Position numbers and translations under genes: made by a program
The notes under the pieces: generated by a model
Databases searched by the model: none
What the model was told of the DNA's origin: nothing
The model's input: only the letters and a program-made list of their open reading frames with translations
DNA from: Rotaria socialis
Taxonomy: Eukaryota; Rotifera; Eurotatoria; Philodinida; Philodinidae
Direction: 5' to 3'
NCBI GenBank assembly: GCA_905331475.1
Contig: CAJNYU010001127.1
Span: 496,001 to 560,000, forward strand
DNA: 64,000 bases
Shown: piece by piece, positions 1-10,260 of the stretch
Layout of the letters: every line of letters starts with the position of its first letter
Position numbering within the stretch: the stretch's first letter is position 1

Positions 1-836
1 TGAATACCATGGCACGACTACCTAAAATTATTCGATACTGCATTGCAAAAATTACTTAATAAAACTATCAAGTTATGGCGTGATATCAATGTTGACATTA
101 GCAAGAATTACAAAGAACATGTTGAACTGACTTGGTGGTGTTTTAGTTCATGCTCATCATCCGTTAAACTTGCTAAACAATTTCTTGGAAATATATCAAC
201 ATTTTTGATGATCGAAGCGAAGCATGGAAAAGCAATATCAATGTATAGCAATTTTCCAGAAGAAAACAAAGTTATTCTTACATTTGGTACCCACATTTGT
301 GTTGTTAGTGACGCGCTAGATCATGCGTCATTAAATGTGATACACATGCGTGAAGTGATCCATGACAATGATCAAGATTTAGCCTCATCATTCACAAAAA
401 TGAGTGAGTATCGATGTTTAATGATTGACCTCAAGAAATGATTCATACTCTCTAGACAACAACGATACCATATCAGGTAACGAACAATCAACATTTAAAG
501 TAGAGACCTATTCAAATGGACACAAATACGAAGGCGAATGGAAAAACGAGACAAAACATGGAAAAGGTACCTATTACTATGCCAATGGGGATAAGTGTGC
601 ACGCGATTGGGTGGACGGCATGCAAACAGGTGAATGCGTTTTTATGTGGCCTGATGGTAATCGATAAGAGTACAAGTATTCAGAATTTCTTTTCACGATC
701 TAGTCGGATGGCTGATATGCAAGAAACAACATATGATATGCTCTGTGAATAACTCATGGGACAATTCAAGAATGGTCCGAGAAACGGAAAAGGTCAGTTT
801 TACTTTGCTAAAGGTAAAGTGAAAAAAGGAACATGA
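1..836 (+). pseudogene. ADP-ribosyltransferase/MORN-repeat gene relic (5' end outside window)
   Basis: The first 440 bases encode an arginine-specific ADP-ribosyltransferase fold: a W-R near the start, a WWCFSSCSSS segment matching the catalytic Ser motif, then FPEENKVIL. In the family the last of these normally reads E-x-E before V-I/L-L; here the second, catalytic Glu position is Lys. A shift of frame near 425-441 leads into MORN repeats (YEGEWKNETKHGKGTYYYANG). The MORN frame then meets TAA at 664-666, where the related copy at 9951 has a TAT Tyr codon, and a further MORN segment (NGPRNGKGQFYFAKG) lies in another frame up to a TGA at 834-836. The family transfers ADP-ribose from NAD to protein arginines; MORN repeats usually bind membranes or proteins. 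With a lost catalytic residue, one stop and at least two frame changes this is a dead copy. Unannotated introns could explain some of the frame changes but not the stop. Confidence 0.8.
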
Positions 837-2079
837 TCCAATGATACCTTTATCAAATGATCTATTTTTTATTCTTTTATCACGTAACATGTATTTGAGT
901 ACAACTTTATTTGTTTTTATATTGAAGAAAATATAATATATATGATTTAAATAAAACAAGTCAACAATAATTTTCAATGTATATTAATGGAGATAGTATC
1001 AAAGATAAATACAATAAATATTTTAATAATTTTTTCTTTTTCGGTTTTTTCAATAATTTTTTTTATTAATATTAGTAAAGAAAGAAACAAAATAATAATA
1101 AATACGATAAAAAAATATATAAGAGAAAATATATTTAAATGAGAGGAGAAAAATAAATAAATAGTATACATATTACGCGAGGCCTTTTGAATTATCTTTT
1201 CCAGCGACTTTTTAGAGAAGTTCAATCAATTATATTTGTTGGAAATAAAGAGAAGTTCAGTTGAATCTTGCAGGAACAACGAGTTTGAATGTTTACTTTG
1301 GTTACATTTAAAATGATGTTTTCATGTTTTGTTTATTGCATTGCATTATATTTTTTGATATTTGTTTGATAATATATTCTTTTTGCATTTTTCAGCACCT
1401 CTCGATGGATTTTTGGTGCTTGTTTTATAAAATACTTTTAAAATTTTTTCATGCCTTTTTACGTATTTTAGAATGATTTGGATGCATTCTAATGGACATT
1501 TCTAAAGATTTTTTAATAATGCGTTTTAATGAGTGCTTAATGTATTAATGTATGTTCATGTTTTAGTGTAATCCAATGCGTTGCTGACTATATGTTTTTT
1601 TTTGTATAATAAGGTGGGAGCAGTGGTGTGGAACTGTTTTACATAGGAAAAAGTTGGCTAGATATATTTTTATATTTTTTTGACGTTGAAGCGGAGAAAG
1701 TTAGTCCGAGTAGAGGAGGTGATTTTTTACAAATAATGGGACAGATTAACAATGACTCGGAAGATTGTTTGTTATAGTATATAGAAGAAAAAGTTTTAGT
1801 TACAATAAAAAATAACAAATAACGAGAAAAAGAACGAGCTAAAGAAAATGAGATCTGTGCTTTACATTCAATTGGGGTAGGTTAAGATAGAGAGTAAAAG
1901 AAAGATATATGTGTTTTACAATCGATTAGAGTAGATTGAGATAATGATAAAGGTTACAATAGAATATATATATGGGTTAGTAGTTTTGTTATTAATATAT
2001 GTTGTTAATAATGCTTTCGTTTTTTGTTAGTGAGTTTTTACCTTTTTCTTTTTTCTTCTTTAGCTCTTTTTGCTACTGA
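837..2079. other. AT-rich non-coding stretch
   Basis: No gene seen. The first 125 bases still resemble the bases downstream of the second MORN relic (after 10170), so they are old 3' flank of that gene. The rest is T- and A-rich with short GT-rich patches and no readable protein. Confidence 0.6.
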
Positions 2080-4538
2080 TTACGCTGTATTAGTTATGTC
2101 TTTTTTATTCTGATCCTGATGATGTTGGCAGTAGCCTTGTTGCTTCTTTGTTCGGCTTTTTTGTACTAGTATACGTTTTAGACTATCTGTGAGTCGATTC
2201 GCATATATGGCGGGTATGTCATCTAGTTGTGTACCTTCGAATATCTCCTGCCATATCTGATGGAAATGTGTTCCAAAAGTTGCTAACTATGGTGCGTATG
2301 TAAAGTGTAAGAGGATGTCGGTATCGAAATTTATTTCTCGTTTTTCTTTTATGTTCCAGGTTGTGTCTAACACTGATTCCCTGAATTTTGAGTGATCTTT
2401 ACTTAAGAGTATTTCCGATGTTTTTACCCCTGTAAGGTCATGGAAGAAACGTCTGATGTGTTTATCGATAAATCTGGGTGAGTATGTGTTCAAAAGTAAT
2501 GTTATCCTAATTTTTTCTAATTCATGATGTAAATCTTCGTGGTGTGAGAAAATGCGAGTCGCTCGTAGTGCTGCTGAATATGATATATTTTTTGTTATAT
2601 GTGGTGGGGGTGTGTGTGATGAATGGAATGGTAGAATATATGGTTGTGCTGCTAATTTTCGGAAAACCGTTGTTCTAAAATTAGGAATCTCTAGAGCCGC
2701 TTTTACATCTAAATATTCTATTGTTTTTCCTCCTTCCCACGTTATACCTATATTAGGATCTTTTTTTATTTAATCCTTGCAAGATTTCTTCTATTTGTTC
2801 TGGTGATTGTTTAGTAGGAAAGAAGATATCATGTTGAAATCGAAAATATAATTCTCGTTATCGATGTTGTTCATGTGCAAAGTTACTTTCCCATTTTCGG
2901 ATATGGATATGGGCTAGTACTTGAGTACATGCCGATCCCATTGCTCCTCCCCTAATCTGTTGGTAATACTTCGGTTTTAATCCTGGTAATTGAAGAACAA
3001 AATATGAGTTCTCTAATACGTGAAGAAATAAATCTTTTATTGTATTAATTGATAGTCCACAAACTTTTCTATACCCATACCTTCCCAGAAATTCGCATAC
3101 GGCTAATACTGATTCTCTTTGCAGAATCATAGTATATAAATCTGTAACGTTGAATGTGTATATATTTGTTTCATTTGTTGTTTTAAATTCTTTTAATCGT
3201 TTTAGAAAAACCATCAAGTTAGAAATTGAATATAGAGTGTGTCTACCAAAAAGAGGTCGAATATTTTTATCAAGAAAACTCGATAATTTAGTTAGGGGGG
3301 ATTTCATTCCACTTACAATGGGTCGGAGCGGCTCAATAATTTTATGATTTTTTGGATTTAATAGAGATGAGGTAATTCTGATTCTGTTAGAGAAAGCCTT
3401 AATTTATATAATGGTACTTGAGGTATCTGTTTACTTGAAACTAAATTATGTAGAAATTTATCTGTTTTCCCTATCAATTCTCTAAGTAGTGATGTTTATA
3501 TCTCTCTATATGCATTTGTTTTATTCATATATATTTCTGATTCTTTAATATAGTTTTCTCTCGTATCAGTATGAACATACTTTCGATTTGTCTGTTTGTC
3601 CAAATATAATATTGTTCTTTTTTTGAATCTTACGAAAGAATGTTATTGCTGACTCTAATGTAGGGTCTCTAGGTGCTTCAGTTGTCACTGTTTTTCTTAT
3701 TTCGTTTTCTATTCTTTCACCGAATTTATCTACTATCGGTGGTTGTCGTCCTATTTTTTCGTTACTCTTCTCCATGCTGCTGAAACGTTTTCTTTCATCT
3801 GTCCAATTTCTTTTGAAAATCGTTCTAGTACTTGTTCTGGTGCCGAAGGAACACATTTTTGTCCTAAATTAAGTATTTTTGATTCTGTTTGTCGAAATAG
3901 AGCAACGTTATTATTAGCTTGCGGTGGAAAATTTATTCGACTGAAGTGTGGATGTAATTTTCTTTTAGGAAATCCTGGGTGATGATGAGATAGGGCATAC
4001 ACTAGTTTGTGTTCATTGCTGTCAAGGTGTACTTTCACTTCTTTATTAACAGATTCGATAACATACACTTTAACAATAATAAACAAGAACTGAAACCAAT
4101 AACAGGGACAGATATACTCGTATTCAATTATCTCCAATGAGATCAGGAATACATAATAATCTATAATGTATGTGTGGAGGATAATAGGAGAAAGAAAGAT
4201 AGCGCTATCAAGGTAGATGCTGCTAGTGATCTGTGTGTGCATACAAATATTATAACAATTGCGTACGCTCTTTTTACTAAAAAATTCAATTTCTTTTTCA
4301 CAAATTGATTATGTCTTATTTTTATTACATGACATATAGCATTATATGATTCTCGAAGATGATCCGAGAGTTTATTGAATAGCTCATCGTATTCTCTTTT
4401 AGCTTCTTCTATCTCAACTATTTTTCCTTCTCTCATTAATGTAGCCAGATCTAATTTTGTTTTTCGTAGTATAGGGCGTGGGTGTAGGTGAGTGTCAGTG
4501 CTATCTGTCTCCTCCCACATCCACACACACACACACAC
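2080..4538 (-). pseudogene. Penelope-like retroelement (reverse transcriptase) relic
   Basis: Read on the minus strand, pieces in several frames line up in order with a Penelope-like reverse transcriptase. They are an N-terminal helical part (RPILRKTKLDLATLM, about 4476), LGQKCVPSAPEQVL (about 3850), GRQPPIVDKFGERIE (about 3740), PLRPIVSGMKSP (about 3315), motif A VTDLYTMI (about 3140), YYQQIRGGAMGSACTQVLA (about 2930), the motif C region, EYLDVKAALEI and RKLAAQPYILPFHSS (about 2700), SPRFIDKHIRRFF (about 2465), and a tail with LDDIPAIYANRLTDSL ending at TAA 2080-2082. No GIY-YIG endonuclease was seen after the tail, as in the telomere-associated Athena group of bdelloids; that subgroup call is inference. 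The motif C position reads FQHD instead of Y-x-D-D, so a catalytic Asp is His. There are at least two in-frame stops (about 2290 and 2860) and several frameshifts. It is inactive. Confidence 0.88.
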
Positions 4539-4539
4539 T
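4521..4539. repeat. (CA)n microsatellite
   Basis: A short CA run lies at the 5' edge of the Penelope-like relic, next to CTCCCACATCCACA. Confidence 0.8.
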
Positions 4540-4639
4540 CAAGTTAATATTTTATCTTCAGTGTTACAACTGCTTCACAGAGGAAAGAATAAGCAGATTC
4601 GAAATTTGGATGGGCAAGTCAAGTTGAATAGTTACTTAT

Positions 4640-5528
4640 TCAAAGAAAAGCAAGTGCAGCGTGCACTTGTAGATCAGTACTGTTTTTTATGTAAGTGATC
4701 CAACCGATTCTATCTCTCGAATTGTATTCGTAAATAATGACTTCCAAGTAGCTACCACCGAAGTAGCAATACTGTGAATAATTGAAAGCTATTGATACGA
4801 CGAGACATACAAAAACAATAAGACCCGATGAAGCATTGCCTTTCACAATAGATTTTGTTCGTTCTACACAACGAGCCACCAATAATGTGACAATTAGTGT
4901 ATAGAAAAATGTGAGAATAATCAAGACTGGAAGGAGAAGCCACACAAATCCAAAGAACATTGGTAGTATATCCGTGAGCAAATACGGGAGAAAGATCATT
5001 CCAAGGATTCAATTGATGAAAACAAGCGACGTAAAAAAATGTAGCTCTTAGACAGTTTCCATTCAAGCAACAGGTTCGCATTTTGAATAATGCTTGCATG
5101 AGTACTGAAACAATACTAGGCAATGTGTAGTCTACAAGTCGATAACCGAAGGCGTTGTAACATTTCCAAATTGTAGACCCCTGAATCGATTGGTATTTTT
5201 ATTGCTTCCAGCATGCGTAAGCGAAGTGGGCAATGGAAACCAGCGACAAGAGCACATCAACCCAACTAACCGATTCTTCAAATTCCTTTTCATTTTCATC
5301 ATCATATTTATGTTCATCTTCATCCGGTTTTTTATTAAAATACCGCTCAATATCTGTGTTCCAGTCATTTGGCTTTCTGCAGGGTGCGAATCGATTGTAG
5401 AGACGTTCAAGACATTGAATCACGAATAGCTGTAAAATTGCGAGCCAGTAGGGTTCCACCCTGAGACCAGAGTAATTATATAGAAGCGAATTTCCAGGTT
5501 GATTAGCAAGCGAAGCGTTGCCATCCAT
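4640..5528 (-). pseudogene. Multi-pass membrane protein gene, broken
   Basis: From ATG at 5528 the minus strand encodes MDGNASLANQ, then a hydrophobic segment (WLAILQLFVIQCLERL), an acidic linker (DEDEHKYDDENEKEFEE) and a second hydrophobic segment ending AYACWKQ. A TAA follows (5204-5206), yet the same frame stays protein-like beyond it (STIWKCYNAFGYRLVDYTL, then CLRATFFYVACFHQLNPWN). Near 5000 the sense moves by one base into a frame with two strong membrane segments (FVWLLLPVLIILTFFYTLIV and a later IVFVCLVVSIAF). There are no GT/AG ends at either break. One nonsense codon plus one frameshift indicate a pseudogene, or less likely an assembly error. I do not recognise the family. No introns are visible, so it was either intronless or is a processed copy. 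Confidence 0.6.
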
Positions 5529-5698
5529 ATTGAGATTACTTTGCTCTTTATAAATCTATGTGTAACATTCAGAAATGAAATCACATAAATGATTCAAATT
5601 AAAACCTATTTGAATCAACATGTCAACCCATGTGATTCAAGATCAAAGGGATCGACGATAGTAAAACATTTTCTATCAAGTTCGTATGTACAGAGCTA

Positions 5699-5932
5699 CA
5701 CTGTAAAAAAAGGGTTTGTGAAAATGCAACGTGACACACACTCTTTTTTCTGTTTTTAAAATATCTGAAAAACTCTTTTTCCAAATTATAAACCTAAAAA
5801 CCGTTTATTATCTTCGACATATACGGAAAAAAACGTTTATGATACGTTGCACTTTCATAAGCCCTTTTTTTGTTAAATACCCCATCAAAAACGTTTTTTT
5901 CTATTTATTATTCTGTGGATTTTTTTACCGTG
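5699..5932. mobile_element. MITE-like element with TA target duplication
   Basis: The ends are inverted copies: CACTGTAAAAAAAGGG at the left and, read from the right, CACGGTAAAAAAATCC. Each end is flanked outward by TA (5697-5698 and 5933-5934). Inside, 5712-5732 and 5844-5864 form a second inverted pair around TTGCACTTTCAT. TA duplications are typical of Tc1/mariner-type elements. The element is 234 bp and has no coding content. Confidence 0.65.
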
Positions 5933-5934
5933 TA

Positions 5935-6661
5935 TTCACTTTGTTTCACAACAAAGCATAGCATCAAACGCACGAAGAGTATAGGCTTAAGTAGGGCTAT
6001 CACTTTACCTTTTGTTTACCAGTAAATATCACATAGAGTTTGCGTGAGTTATCCAATAATTACTAAAGTTACTGCAATATTCATCAGTATGAAGATTCAA
6101 TTATAAAAGCCTCCATATTAATAAGTTGATTTTATTCGGAGAACTCATAAAACAAGTGCTGTATTCATTGTCTACTAAACATTTCATTTTTACTCTGCCG
6201 AAAAACAAATAAATGTATTTTATTTTAAAGTTTGGGAGTATCAACATCAGGATTTTGCGAAACTCAAGTGCATATTCCACTCACCCATATCTTCACGAAC
6301 ATGCCATAAGCGCTTCAAGCTCGTCAAATTAATGAGAACTGTTTAAACCTGAATGTCATCGAAATTTTGGAAACGAACAAAAAACTACAATCCTTTGTCG
6401 TGTGAGATAATGCCACAGGATAGGAACCGCTGGGGCATCGCACTTTATGTAATTGCCAGAAATCACCCATACAAATCGAATTATCTGGATGTTTCCAAGA
6501 TGTGCATGCGGTCACATAAGTAGATAAGGTGAACATCGAACAAAGCATGTCGTTCAGTGACAGACAATTCGCATAGTCAGCTAGGATTAATTACTCGTAA
6601 TCCTTTGATTGATTCGATAGGCTAATGGTGTTTGTTGAGGCACACTTACGTGTTATAGAGA
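5935..6661. other. Non-coding stretch
   Basis: I see no gene. A short minus-strand cysteine-rich frame (6324-6548) has no recognisable domain and is not called. Confidence 0.45.
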
Positions 6662-6669
6662 GAGGTGTC

Positions 6670-6758
6670 CGAGGGGGAAAAACTCATTCGGGCATTCCCT
6701 GGCATTCCCAGCCATTCCTAGTCATTCGAATGGCTCGGAATGAGTTTTTTCCCCCTTG
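6670..6758. mobile_element. 89-bp hairpin element with 8-bp direct repeats
   Basis: The arms pair as CGAGGGGGAAAAACTCATTC at the left and, from the right, CAAGGGGGAAAAAACTCATT. Both sides carry the direct repeat GAGGTGTC (6662-6669 and 6759-6766), which looks like an 8-bp target-site duplication as made by hAT-type transposases. The centre is a short tandem of about 10 bp (GGCATTCCCT-like, four units). Confidence 0.65.
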
Positions 6759-6784
6759 GAGGTGTCACATGTCTCAAATATCGG

Positions 6785-7345
6785 GCATACTAGAGATGCC
6801 ACGAGAGATACGGATACACCAAACTATTACTCACATAATATATTTCAATAGAGTGTCTCGCACATTTCCTGAGGAAGGTTGCCGCATCTCCAGCACTTCT
6901 TCACAGAGAGATGCCGTATCTCCGGTGTCTCCATCTCCCGATCAAAAAACCATGTTTTGATTTTTAGCCTTGGACCCATCCAGGAGACACCGCATCTCCG
7001 GCACTTTTGCATGTAGAAGTGTGTATGGATCAGTCTCTGGAATTTGATATGCATATGTAAGTGGACGCGCTGACGGTGTCCCTTCGCTTCACCCTCTAGC
7101 GCCCTGCATGCCTGATTGTACCTTCTAGTTGATTTAAACAAGGTCGGTGTATATATAGTTTTGCCACTGAATGGTGACTCTCAGACATAATGGGTCGTGA
7201 GCGTTAGCTAAGAAAATCCAAATTCCACTGACAATCATGGGACATGGAGATTCATGAGATACGGCATCTGTGCTAGAGATGCGATATATACTAAAATTTT
7301 AAAGGTCTGTAACTATTATTGCGGTGCATCCGGTGTCTCCCTTAG
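6785..7345. repeat. Cluster of GCATCTCC-type dispersed motifs
   Basis: Variants of CCGCATCTCCGGTGTCTCC occur on both strands near 6795, 6888, 6910, 6990, 7256, 7278 and 7325. The spacing is irregular, so this is not a simple tandem array. No coding sense is seen. Confidence 0.5.
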
Positions 7346-7415
7346 CATCTACAGCATGTCCAATATGTTGGATATGTGACACTGCTGGTTATAGATGTAC
7401 AATTAACATTTCCAC

Positions 7416-8289
7416 CAGCAGTGTCCAAGTTTCCAGGAGTCGGGAATTCGTTGGGAATTGGGAACTCAAAAATAAATAAGTGACAACGAGCGATGCGAAA
7501 CCACAACATGTGAAGCATCACAGGAAACACACAAAATCCAAGGAACTCAGGGAACTCAGGGAAGGCGGGGAATTCACGGAGTCCAAGGAACTCAGGGAAG
7601 GCAGGGAACTCACGAAATCCAAGGAAGTCAAGGAATCCAAGGAAGTCAAGGAATCCAAGGAGCTCAGGAAATCCAAGGAACTCAGGGAAGGCAGGTAAGG
7701 CAGGGAATTCACGGAATCCAAGGAATTCAGGGACTGCACGCAACTCAGGGAAAACAAGGATAAGAATGAAGTATGAGCCTGTACTCAATTTGCTTGTAAT
7801 GGGCCATGAGTATCTGGTGTATTATGTACTTAATCGGCATGATCCATAATAGCGATAATTGATATAATAGATATATAAATGTCAAGTTGTGGAACTGCAC
7901 AATTCAATTGTCAGCTCAAGAGTGAGTTCCGGAAGGTTACAGTTATTCCTTATTATGCTTTCGTAATTTTAAAGGTTGAAGAAAGTAGGAATTTGTGAGC
8001 GTGTACTGTGAATGTCGTGTGCGTTCAGTGTGAATGTGTTGTGGATGTAGTGTGGGTGTAGTGTGGGTGTGCTGTATGTGTGAATGGGTGTGGATATGAG
8101 TGTCTTCTACTACCTTACTAGATACATACACTTACACTGTATCGTGAGTTCCTTAGATTCCCTGACTTTCCTGAATTCCTTGGATTCTCTGACTTCCTTG
8201 AGTTGCTTGGTTTCACATCGCTCGTTGTCGCTTTTTTTTAGTTCCCAATTCCCGAAGGATTCCCGGCTCCTGGGAACTTGACCACATCT
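7416..8289. mobile_element. Foldback element with minisatellite arms
   Basis: The left end (CAAGTTTCCAGGAGTCGGG, from 7425) is the inverted counterpart of the right end (CTCCTGGGAACTTG, to 8280). Pairing continues through GGGAATTGGGAACT and GACAACGAGCGATG. Inside both arms lies the same short-period tandem (AAGGAACTCAGGG-like), longer on the left (7527-7760) than on the right (about 8148-8212). The element is bounded by a 9-bp direct repeat, CATTTCCAC (7407-7415 and 8290-8298). The core (about 7760-8140) is non-coding and GT-rich on the plus strand. Long inverted arms with subterminal tandems and a 9-bp duplication resemble foldback or Mutator-like non-autonomous elements. Confidence 0.75.
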
Positions 8290-8298
8290 CATTTCCAC

Positions 8299-9209
8299 AC
8301 AAGAAATGTATGTTGAATAATGAAAAACTGTTGCAGTACGAAGGAAAAAGTTGAATTCATTTGCACTTGCGGGTATGCATTGTCTTCTTCCAGATTCATG
8401 TGTGCGAAGAACGGTAGTAGAAGAAAGTCGCCGACATGTGACTTAAAAAAAAGGTGCAAGTAATAGGAGAACGAAGTTATTCATGGTTTGTAAACATGGA
8501 ATCCATGTTGTTTTTTGTCTTCTACTCGTCGTGCTGCGGGACACGAAGCTATGTCACTTTGAAAATTCAACATGAATATTTTCTTTTAGAGAAATTAGAT
8601 AGCCAATGTGTCTGAAGTAAAAAAAAATGTGGTTCCAATTGTAACTGTTATACCTTCATTATTCGTAATTCGAAAATAATTATTTTTATGTAATTGGAAA
8701 ACCGACAAAATTCTCTATCATATTAGATCAATAAATAATGTCTAGTTGTAAAAAAAAGTGCATGTCTCTGAAGTGAATTCGGCAGCATAAAACAAACAAC
8801 AATGTCGCACAATAGAATATTTATCTATTTCTGTTTCATACTATGGACCATTTAATTTCAATCTGAATTTACAAAAAAAGACTTGATATCTAACGTCAGA
8901 CTTCTGTGTAGTAATTCTTGGTATAGCTGTTTTCTTTTTTTATGTAGACAACGGCTTACCTTCGGTGTATCTTGGGTATAGGAAAGATGACTCTTTCGTA
9001 GACCCTAAAACTCTTTCGTCTTGAGAAAAGGGAGATCTTTTTGTTCTTGCAGAATTCAGTTTGAAAATACAAAATTTCATACACTTCTGTCTAAAGATTT
9101 GATTTGATTCGTGATTTTGAACTGCATTGTTTCCTAGAGGTTCAGTTTGAACGCTATTGATTTAAATTTTTTATTTGATTCATGGGGGAAAACACTCTTC
9201 ATTCGCTTT
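8299..9209. other. Non-coding stretch
   Basis: I see no gene or clear repeat here. Several A-runs follow TGCAAGT- or GTGTCTGAAGT-like words, suggesting old element fragments. Confidence 0.4.
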
Positions 9210-9219
9210 ATCCACACTA

Positions 9220-9613
9220 GTAAAGTGCATCGGGTTTTTTTCAGGTTTGAGTAAACAATCAATAAAAACTTTACACTAGTATCAAACTCTATTTTGAAAT
9301 GTGGGTTCGATAAAAGCGTCCTCCGGCTTTCAAATTATGTGCCTTGTTTCGAGAAAAATAATCAATCCATGAAATTGAAGACGGAAAATATACGAAAAAA
9401 ATCGTAGTCCGATTTAAACCCGATTCCGAGTTTTTTGCAATCGTTTTCTGCGTAGAACGACAGGAATAAAAAGCTTTTGAGACCCAAATGCGTCATTCGA
9501 AAGCTAAAAGATTGCACTATCGAATTCACATCTAGGGAAAGAGTTTAATCTTGATGTAAATTTTTTGTTTATTGTTTACTCAAACCCGAAAAAAAATCCG
9601 ATGCAGTTCAGTA
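9220..9613. mobile_element. Foldback MITE with 10-bp target duplication
   Basis: The left arm, from 9220, contains TGCATCGGG, a T-run and GGTTTGAGTAAACAAT; the right arm, read inward from 9613, contains TGCATCGGA, a T-run and GGTTTGAGTAAACAAT. Pairing extends about 120 bp into each side with mismatches. A perfect 10-bp direct repeat, ATCCACACTA, flanks it (9210-9219 and 9614-9623). Total 394 bp, non-coding. The duplication length fits Mutator-like elements. Confidence 0.75.
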
Positions 9614-9950
9614 ATCCACACTATTCATAAACTGAACGTGAAGCGAGAAAGTGCACATACTGTGAGTGCACCAGCTATTTTAGTTTAATATCAAGCCTTC
9701 TTTAGTGTTCCGTTTATTTACTATAGATCGACATAACACTTCAGTTGAGCTTGCAATGTCAAATATTTTCAAGATTGTTACAGCCTGTATAATACTATCC
9801 AATCAACAAAAAGATGTTTTCTGAAGTGGGTATGGCTTGTGTTTTTCAGCCTTGTTACAGTAACCGACCTCATGCATGCTCCCATTCTTTACCATGCTTC
9901 TAAAATATGTACGACCTTTACTGATAGCGAAGGCCAATGAATGAATGGCA

Positions 9951-10260
9951 GCAGAACAGGCAAAGACTCTTTTACATGGCCTGACGATAATCGATATGAG
10001 AAGAAGTATTTGCATTATCTGTTCTTGTAACTTTTTGTGATGATAGTTGTACCAGGAATAAAATTTGATACCATATTTGAATAACTGAAGGGACACTTCG
10101 AGGATGATAAGAAGAACGGGAAAGGCACTTACTACTTTCCGAATAGGAAAGGTCAACAAGGAACATGATCAAATCATACTTTCATCAAATAATCTTATTT
10201 TACTCCTTTATCCCGTAAGATGTATTCATGTATAAGTTTATCGATTTTCGTTTCAAAGAA
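9951..10260 (+). pseudogene. Second MORN-repeat relic, 3' part only
   Basis: The segment GKDSFTWPDDNRYEKKY (about 9960-10010) matches the MORN region of the first relic (ECVFMWPDGNR). After a frame break, DDKKNGKGTYYFPN and a terminal GT-stop (TGA at about 10166) match that relic's end. The similarity continues about 100 bp past the stop (ATGATC, ATCAAAT, CCTTTAT, GTATTCATGTA). So this is a copy of the same gene including its 3' flank. The ADP-ribosyltransferase part is not recognisable upstream. Confidence 0.65.

Noticed and set aside
2552..2773. Plus-strand frame of 73 codons
   Set aside because: It is the antisense of the Penelope-like reverse transcriptase segment, whose minus-strand sense is clearly recognisable.
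6324..6548. Minus-strand cysteine-containing frame of 74 codons
   Set aside because: No signal peptide, no recognised domain and no splice context; could be chance in an element-rich region.
7342..7788. Minus-strand frame rich in Phe-Pro-Glu-Leu-Gly repeats
   Set aside because: It is the translation of the minisatellite arm of the foldback element; periodicity comes from the tandem DNA, and the opposite strand is open as well.
8045..8070. TGTGGG copies as a telomeric repeat tract
   Set aside because: Only two imperfectly spaced copies inside a GT-rich core; not enough to call an internal telomere.
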